DNA from: Paratinospora sagittata
Taxonomy: Eukaryota; Streptophyta; Magnoliopsida; Ranunculales; Menispermaceae
Direction of reading: 5' to 3'
Assembly (NCBI GenBank): GCA_035771175.1
Contig: CM069603.1
Location: 17,584,286 to 17,648,285 of the forward strand
DNA length: 64,000 bases
The translations under genes and the position numbers were made by a program. This document shows, one piece after another, positions 58,193 to 64,000 of the stretch. Below the pieces are notes generated by a model that was not told the origin of the DNA, ran no database searches, and was given only the letters and a program-made list of their open reading frames with translations. Within the stretch, counting starts at the first letter, position 1; the number at the start of each line of letters is the position of its first letter.

Positions 58193-58962
58193 TTAGAAAC
58201 AAGTGAATTTTTACTAAAATTGTCAAACGGTCTCTAAAAATCATGAAATTAGCATCGATGGACTCACAACAGTTCATTCTACCATTCTATAGCCTTAAAT
58301 TGGAGTTTTATCGGGTTTTAATATGATTCGAAAGGTTTCCAATATAAACTCTAACTTCCAATAAACTTCCAACAACCATAAAAATTCCAAATGAACAAAT
58401 AAATGAAATCTAATTACATATTCGGGGCTCCTACAGTTTAGGGAGTGCTTTTCAACCTTTCGAACAAATTTTCAATCAAGTTGGGTCAAAACCCCAATTT
58501 TAAAAAAGCCGTAAAACGGCTCCCACAACAAAAATTACTCCGAAAGAAAGGCTATATTTAGCTTAGATATCAATTTCCTGAAGAAATATAGTGAAAAACA
58601 GTTACCGTGGTTCCCGATTTGGCGAAAATCTCGCGTTCACCATTTTTCTTCTTCCCCTTCTTTCGTTCTTCCCTTTCTCTGTTTCTTCTTCTTTTTTTTT
58701 TTTCTTTTTCAAGGTTGAGAGAGATATATGAGATAATGAGATGAGTGAGAAAATGATCTAATGATATCGTCTTATACTAATATCAATTTCAGGGTCATTT
58801 ATTCATCTTATACTAATATCATCTTATAATCTAATAATAAGATGGCATTTAAGAATACAATCTACTTAATTTATGTATGTTTATACCCATATACGTTTAA
58901 CTACTACGTTCGTATACATATCCCTCAACGTAGGTGTATAATTAAAATTACGGGGTGTTACA
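56535..58962 (-). repeat. 5' LTR of the 9.7 kb gypsy element, end deleted
   Basis: Aligns with 49330-51758 from TGTACATACCCG onward and ends CGGGGTGTTACA at 58962. Compared with the 3' LTR it lacks the last 48 or so bases, and no TGGTATCAGAGC site occurs in the 77 bp before gag. A deletion therefore removed the LTR end together with the PBS. A (CACTATT)n run lies near 58158-58193. Confidence 0.85.
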
Positions 58963-59236
58963 TACATTAAATGCAAGAATGACATGGAGTCATGCGCCGA
59001 AGAATATGATTAAACAGGAAATGTCTTAATAAAAGTTTAAGGAATAATTATACCTAGGTGAACATATCTTCAGAATTTTTTAAGATATATCACATTGGTG
59101 GTTATAGCTAGATGATAGAGTGAGTTCTAGGATTTCTATCCTAAAACACGAAATACGAAGCACCTAAGATGAATCCTATAAGAATTGACCAAAGGATCTA
59201 GACTCTAGGTTGTTAAACCAATTTTTCAGAGAACCC
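58963..59236 (-). other. 5' leader of the SIRE-like element
   Basis: Internal sequence between the inserted gypsy element and the PBS. No ORF that continues across to 49281 was recognised. In the uninterrupted element it would be the leader before the 119-aa ORF. Confidence 0.5.
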
Positions 59237-59248
59237 GCTCTGATACCA
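59237..59248 (-). other. Primer-binding site of the SIRE-like element
   Basis: GCTCTGATACCA is the complement of TGGTATCAGAGC (initiator tRNA-Met), two bases inside the LTR end at 59251. It proves the - orientation. Confidence 0.9.
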
Positions 59249-59468
59249 ATTGTTGGTCCACCCAAGAGGGGGGTGAATTGGGTGAGATGGTCAATTTTAA
59301 ACTTCTCTTCCAATAACTTACAGATATACAAGAGTGTATTCGAATTGAATGCATAAGCAAAGCTTAGACTAAATTGCAACACGTGAAACACACAAAGATT
59401 TATAGTGGTTCGGCTAAGCCTACGTCTACTACCTATTCTCCCGATTAGGATTTTCTCAATCCACTAAC

Positions 59469-59707
59469 TGATTCTCTTACGGGTGAGAACCAAACCATTG
59501 CAACTACTCTTTTACAAGTTAAAGGCAAACCTATCCTTTCACAGGCTAAGAATGAACAACATTTCCTTTTTCCGGGATGAGGAAAAACACATGTTCCTTT
59601 CACGGGATAAGGAAGAACCATTTTCCTTTTACTGGATAAGGAAGAACTATGATTCTTTTACGGGATGAGGGACAACCATTTCTTTTTTATGGGTTAATAT
59701 ATAACCT
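59469..59707 (-). repeat. Tandem repeat of about 30 bp, partner copy
   Basis: Counterpart of 41971-42240, with about eight units of the CCTTTTACTGGATAAGG type. Confidence 0.7.
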
Positions 59708-59893
59708 TAACATGATTTCAATCCAAAAATGCACCAGCATTACAACAAAATAATGTTGGTTCTAACTGAGTACAACACTTTATAATTAAACTCAGTACAT
59801 AGCATTACAAAGATATGAAATATGAAATAGGTAATGTTAAGAGGAAATACACTTACAGTCTTTTATCTTTCAATGTTCGATATTGCTCAAGTG

Positions 59894-60599
59894 TGTCACG
59901 CTTGGGTTGCACACAAAGTGCCCCCTACCCAGGGTGATAGGAACTTAATACCCTCAGCCTTTATGGATGCCATAATATTGTTCCACTCTCGTACAGCCAG
60001 CCACATAAGTGTTCTTGTACGCATAGTCTTTTAGCGACACTATTCACTATTCATGAATAGCGTCGGGCCTCCCCCAAGTTTCGAACCCGAGACCTTATAT
60101 TCATAAGGTTTAAATTCGAATCTTGAGTAACCACTGAGCCAATGGTTCAGTGGCTACTCAAGATTCGAATTTAAACCTTACGAATATAAGGTCTCGTGTT
60201 CGAAACTTGGGAGAGGCCCGACACTATTCACTATTGTGAATAGTGTCGATAAAAGACTGCGTACAAGAGCACTTATGTGGCTGGCTGTACGAGAGTGGAA
60301 CAATATTATGACATCCATAAAGGCTGAGGGTATTAAGTCCCTATCACCTTGGGTAGGTGCACTTTGTGTGCAACCCAGGCGTGACAAAAAGGCCTAGTGC
60401 TCTTGTACGCAGAGTCTTTTTTCGACACTATTCACTATTCATGAATAGTGAATAGTGTCGATAAAAGACTGCGTACAAGAGCACTTATGTGGCTGGTTGT
60501 ACGAGAGTGGAACAATATTATGGCATCCATAAAGGCTGAGGGTCTTATGTCCCTATTACCCTGGGTAGGGGGCACTTTGTGTGCAACCCAGGCGTGACA
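59894..60599. mobile_element. Palindromic foldback (MITE- or SINE-like) insertion
   Basis: Two near-perfect inverted arms, 59894-60141 and 60143-60386, meet at 60142. A third, partial direct copy of the right arm (60481-60599) is joined through an 88-bp palindrome (60397-60484). Outer ends are TGTCACGC and GCGTGACA. The other LTR of the host element lacks it (near 42470), so it is an insertion. From the centre outward each arm has TGGYTCAGTGG and, about 55 bp on, GTTCGAAAC, close to pol III A and B boxes. No transposase is encoded. Confidence 0.65.
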
Positions 60600-61414
60600 T
60601 GTAGTTTCAAAAAACATGAATGATGTGATATGAAAATTAGTGCTTCTTCGAAAATAATATGATACCAATAAACATTTGACGTAGAAAATGAAGGACTAGT
60701 GTAAATCAAAGACACAGACAATTTTCAAAATCGATATAAAATATAAGTATGAAAACTTCTGGTTCAGTATACAGTAGTTGACTCAACTACTGATATTGTT
60801 CGATACAATACTTAAGATATGAAATCAAGTACAATTGTATATCTCAAACTATTTCTCAAATTCTTTCTTCAGCAAGATTGATATCAAGTATAGATCAGTG
60901 CTTAGAATTTGAGTAGATACCAGGTCAAAAAGATTTTCAAAGATAGAATATAATTGAAGCTCAATAAGAAAATCTTTTGAATACATAAAGGTATCAGTGA
61001 AAACTACTTTGAAAGTTTAGACATTTGAAAAACATTTTGACACATACTAACTCTCAAAAAGTGTTGGCACAATTAAAATTATCGGCGACTTGTTTGGTCT
61101 GAAGTGTTAGTATTTATAGACTTAATAGGACATAGTCGTTAGACATTTGAAGTTCAAATAATATGAACGTTTACACACAATGGCTAGAATGTTATATCAA
61201 AATGGCAGCTAAAATTTTCACTAACATCCCGGTTCTTTTTAGATTGCATGAAAAATGAAAGTTTTAAAAAAACTTAATTCATGTATCGGAGAAGATCTTT
61301 GATAAATCTGAAAACGACTCTTTGCAAAGATCCGTTCTGAAAAAGTAGACTTATATAGTGTACTTATTAGAACAGTGACGGTTGTTGAATTAACAACCTG
61401 ATTCCATAATCAGT

Positions 61415-62075
61415 GTCCTGACGCATAATATCAACTTTGTCGTTTAGTTCCTTGAGGGACCTCATTACGTATAAGTGCCCTGCTGAACAATGAAGTGGGG
61501 GCGCTACTAAAACGTGAGCGTCCTGACTTTTTTTCATACTTAAACGACTTACCCGTGCGGGCGCTAATGCACAGTTAGCGTCCTGCTATGTTTTAAGACA
61601 ATTAAGTGCATGAGGGTGCTACTTTCTGAGTAAGCGTCTTACAAGTTAAAACACAAGACATAACATGAGGGCGCTACAATTATGTATGCGTCCTACCACA
61701 TATTTAAAACATTTGAAACCATAAACAAGTACGCTGAAAGACAATCAGCGTCCTGAAAGCTATTAAGTTGATTCCCAAAGGAGGGGGCGCACCTATCTAG
61801 GTAGAGTCCTGATAGTTTATTCAACTTATAACTATCAACGTCCTTAACGATAAATTCTTTGAAGAACTTTAGAAATCTTTCAATATGTTGATGTTGAGTC
61901 AGCGCCCTGACAACTTTATAGGTTGACTAAAGGGGGGTCGCTACTATACAAGTAAGCGTCCTTATGAATCAGTTTAAATGAACCTTGAATGTTATCAATG
62001 TCCTAATGAACTATCAGCGTCCTGACATGTCAAGTTTAGGAGAGCGCTGCTAACTCATTAGAGTCCAAAAAGAAT
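61415..62075 (-). repeat. Stem-loop series, partner LTR copy
   Basis: Counterpart of 45525-46185, with pairs such as GGGGGCGCTACT...GTGAGCGTCCTGA near 61495-61525 and AGAGCGCTGC...TTAGAGTCC near 62041-62065. Some arms differ from the other copy, usually by single transitions. Confidence 0.7.
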
Positions 62076-62661
62076 CTTGAAAAATAGTTTTCAGTTGTGA
62101 TTAAATATACGATAAATGCGAATAAAAACTCGGTAAATTTCAAATTAAATATAAAAAATTAGATCATTTGAAATATCGTAAAACGTAAGATCAAAACATG
62201 CAGATATGCAAGTGGTTTGTGCATGGTTTTGGAAGACGTTTGAGCAATGTCGATTAGATAAATGTATACCTTAAATACTGTGTATTTTTCCATCTTCTCA
62301 TAATCTTTAAATCCAACTCTTTATCATGAGATCTTCAATTTTGTCTTTATGCTTGAGTTGAATATCTTGGACGTTGATCGAAAGATGTAGACTTGAAGCT
62401 TGATCGAATCGTTCGTGAAGTGATCTTGGAATCATGATATGGTCGTTGAGGTTCTTCTGATTGAAACGATCATGAATGAATGATATGACTTTGAGTTTCT
62501 TGATCGAATCGTTCCTTGGCTTTTTGCTTTTCCTGAGGTGCTAGGATGAGATCTTGATTAAGGCTCGTTAGCACCAAAAGTACTTTGTTTGTGATCATCA
62601 AAATATACTTCATCACAGTATATTTAGGGACGTGCTAAGTGATGAACTACTTAGATTAACA

Positions 62662-63517
62662 CATGGTTGGTTTTGGAAGTGGCTAGAATTGTGATAAACT
62701 GTGTGAGGTCTAGCGGTAGAGACATCATCGGCTGGACGTTTAGGGTATTCTAATTTGGTATCTAACAACAACTTCACGGCTGAGACGTCACCGGCTAGAT
62801 GTGTGGAAGACTTTTAATAGTAACCAACCATTTGGATAAGAGCCCGGTTGACGTCATAGAACTATAGGTTTGATGTTTCATTGGTTGGAAGTATCTAGGA
62901 TGTACCTATGTTATATGACCAGTGTTGAACTTGATTTCAAGCTATGGATTTCGATGAAAATGTGTACTTTGTACCAATATTTATTTTTATAATTTGCACA
63001 TGTAATAGTAGTACTCATCTGAGACGATCGATGTGTGAATGGTTTCATCCTATTGGTGAGTATGTGATAGCGGATATGCGATATCATCTCACTGGGCTAT
63101 GAGCTTAGTCTACTCCTTTATTCTTCAGGATCTTGCAGTGCCCGAGATAAGGGCAAGAGCATTGCATACTGATCTCTCTCGGTGTTGACTTCATCACGTC
63201 TAGTTGGTGAGTACCAGATGGCGCGGGAGGCGTCTCGAGCTTGCTTAGGAGTAGTTTATTTTTCATTCAATTATGGTATTATACTTGGATGAGGATGGCT
63301 GTAATACCTAACTTTAGTTAAACCTTTGATGATAATTCTACACTTTGGTTTATTGTCTTTGTCTTGTTTATATCTAAGCCTTGTGTGACTTGTTCATGGT
63401 TGAATGTTTGTGGAAATGATGGTATGTGTAAAGGATGAGGGTTACTAGTACCCTATTGAGGAGGGTGCTAGCCTGAGCAGCTCAATGTTTTCTTGATTGA
63501 AAACTAGGGTCGTCACA
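62662..63517 (+). repeat. Right half of an older gypsy 5' LTR
   Basis: It ends GGGTCGTCACA just before a PBS. CCCGAGATAAGGGCAAGAGC near 63142 parallels CCTGAATAAGGGCAAAGGAG in the array LTRs (near 13570), so it is probably a distant Tekay-type LTR. Two GACGTCACCGGCTAG / CATCATCGGCTGG-like phrases near 62725 and 62785 form a weak internal duplication. No ORF is supported. Confidence 0.6.
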
Positions 63518-63519
63518 GT

Positions 63520-63531
63520 TGGTATCAGAGC
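63520..63531 (+). other. Primer-binding site of the older gypsy element
   Basis: TGGTATCAGAGC, two bases after the LTR end at 63517; initiator tRNA-Met type, + orientation. Confidence 0.85.
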
Positions 63532-64000
63532 TCAGGTATATGACCTTCGAGCAAGGGGTTATGAAAATCCAATAGCTTGAACAAGTCAAGGCTAGAATAC
63601 TAGCCTTTGAGATTTGAAACCAAATCATGAAAGTTAAGTTTACCATATCCAAAGAACTAGATAATTATCCGAATAGGAACTGTTTTGCCTTCCTCTGACT
63701 TAGTTAAATACTAAACTTAGCCTCGTAAAGGATAGCAAAGTGGCTAAAGAAAAAGATGAAAAATATAGTTGTTAGCATCATCTATGGTCTTGAGTGATTA
63801 GATGATTGAAAGATCTTGGATATGTTCTCACAACATGATCATGATTAATGACGATGTGACTCGTACTAGTGTTCATATATTATTGCAAGATCGATAAAAA
63901 TAGTGAAAGTGGAACTATTCCTAGGTCACCTCGATGAGACTTCATTCCATAGACGTATGATTGGACGAGTTAATGATCATGTTAATCTAGAGACACTACC
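63532..64000 (+). other. Start of the older element's internal region
   Basis: Leader and probably the first part of gag, but no convincing reading frame is left. The element continues past the window end. Confidence 0.4.

Larger units (their letters stand above)
49282..58962 (-). mobile_element. Nearly complete Ty3/gypsy retrotransposon (9.7 kb)
   Basis: Both LTRs and all internal domains (gag, zinc knuckle, PR, RT, RNase H, IN) are present on the - strand. Flanks TGCAT (49277-49281) and TACAT (58963-58967) agree in four of five bases, a slightly decayed target duplication. The PBS and about 48 bp of the adjoining LTR end are deleted, and the coding region has several stops and frameshifts. 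Protein wording places it near the array element (Tekay/Del-type chromovirus), but it is clearly a different family. Confidence 0.88.
41753..62661 (-). mobile_element. Non-autonomous SIRE-like copia element with three nested insertions
   Basis: Two related LTRs (41753-46769 and 59251-62661) in the same orientation enclose an internal region with a PBS at 59237-59248 and a polypurine tract at 46770-46783. Removing the nested solo LTR, gypsy element and foldback leaves LTRs of about 2.4 and 2.7 kb and an internal region of about 2.8 kb. That region has no recognisable gag or pol, only one 119-codon ORF, so the element would depend on proteins of a related element (a LARD-like arrangement). Confidence 0.75.
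59251..62661 (-). repeat. 5' LTR of the SIRE-like element (with foldback)
   Basis: In + orientation TGTTGGTCCACCCAAG to TTAGATTAACA. It holds the 30-bp tandem repeat (59469-59707), the foldback (59894-60599), an extra segment (about 60834-61174) missing from the other LTR, and the stem-loop series (61415-62075). Many substitutions separate it from its partner, so the insertion is old. Confidence 0.82.

Noticed and set aside
60143..60207. Possible true tRNA gene in the foldback
   Set aside because: A- and B-box-like strings are present, but I could not fold a cloverleaf with acceptor and anticodon stems. At most this is a SINE-like promoter.
1..64000. A host gene or a non-retroelement biosynthetic or defence system
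   Set aside because: All protein matches I could read on either strand are retrotransposon domains. The remaining gaps are LTR or non-coding internal sequence.

Overview
The window is a gene-poor stretch of plant nuclear heterochromatin built almost entirely from nested LTR retrotransposons. A plant source is suggested by Ty3/gypsy elements whose integrase runs into a chromodomain-like tail (Tekay/Del-type chromoviruses), by Ty1/copia elements of SIRE/Maximus type, by LTRs of 1-3 kb, and by primer-binding sites complementary to initiator tRNA-Met. The species cannot be told from this sequence. I see no host gene, rRNA, tRNA gene or CRISPR array.

Layout, left to right. (1) 1-3082: decayed + strand Ty3/gypsy RT, RNase H, integrase and 3' LTR. 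(2) about 3083-7647: truncated - strand Ty3/gypsy with gag, protease, PBS and a full 5' LTR. (3) 7648-40510: + strand SIRE-like copia element, truncated on the left. Its 3' LTR is split by two insertions: a 26.5 kb Ty3/gypsy tandem array (11080-37594) and a solo LTR (38414-39733, perfect 5-bp target duplication). (4) 40511-41206: end of another copia LTR. (5) 41753-62661: - strand SIRE-like element with no visible gag-pol and one 119-codon ORF. It carries a solo gypsy LTR (42632-45206), a 9.7 kb gypsy element (49282-58962) and a 0.7 kb palindromic foldback (59894-60599). (6) 41207-41752 and 62662-64000: probably the two halves of an older + strand gypsy element, whose LTR ends at 63517 and is followed by a PBS.

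The most striking object is the array: LTR-internal-LTR-internal-LTR-internal-LTR with an exact 7817-bp period, where neighbouring units share one LTR. All three internal regions carry the same six stop codons and the same gag frameshift. The two inner LTRs are chimeras: the 5' half matches the right-end LTR, the 3' half matches the left-end LTR, and both switch within the same 10-bp interval. This is what unequal recombination between the LTRs of one old, already dead element would leave, followed by a further expansion. Two solo LTRs in the same window show the opposite (deletion) outcome of LTR-LTR recombination.

A second unusual signal is a roughly 55-bp-periodic series of short stem-loops (arms like AGGGCGCT and AGCGYCCT) inside the SIRE-type LTRs, seen in three LTRs from two separate insertions.

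No operon or pathway is present. The parts work together only as retrotransposon modules (gag, protease, RT, RNase H, integrase), and essentially every copy is broken.
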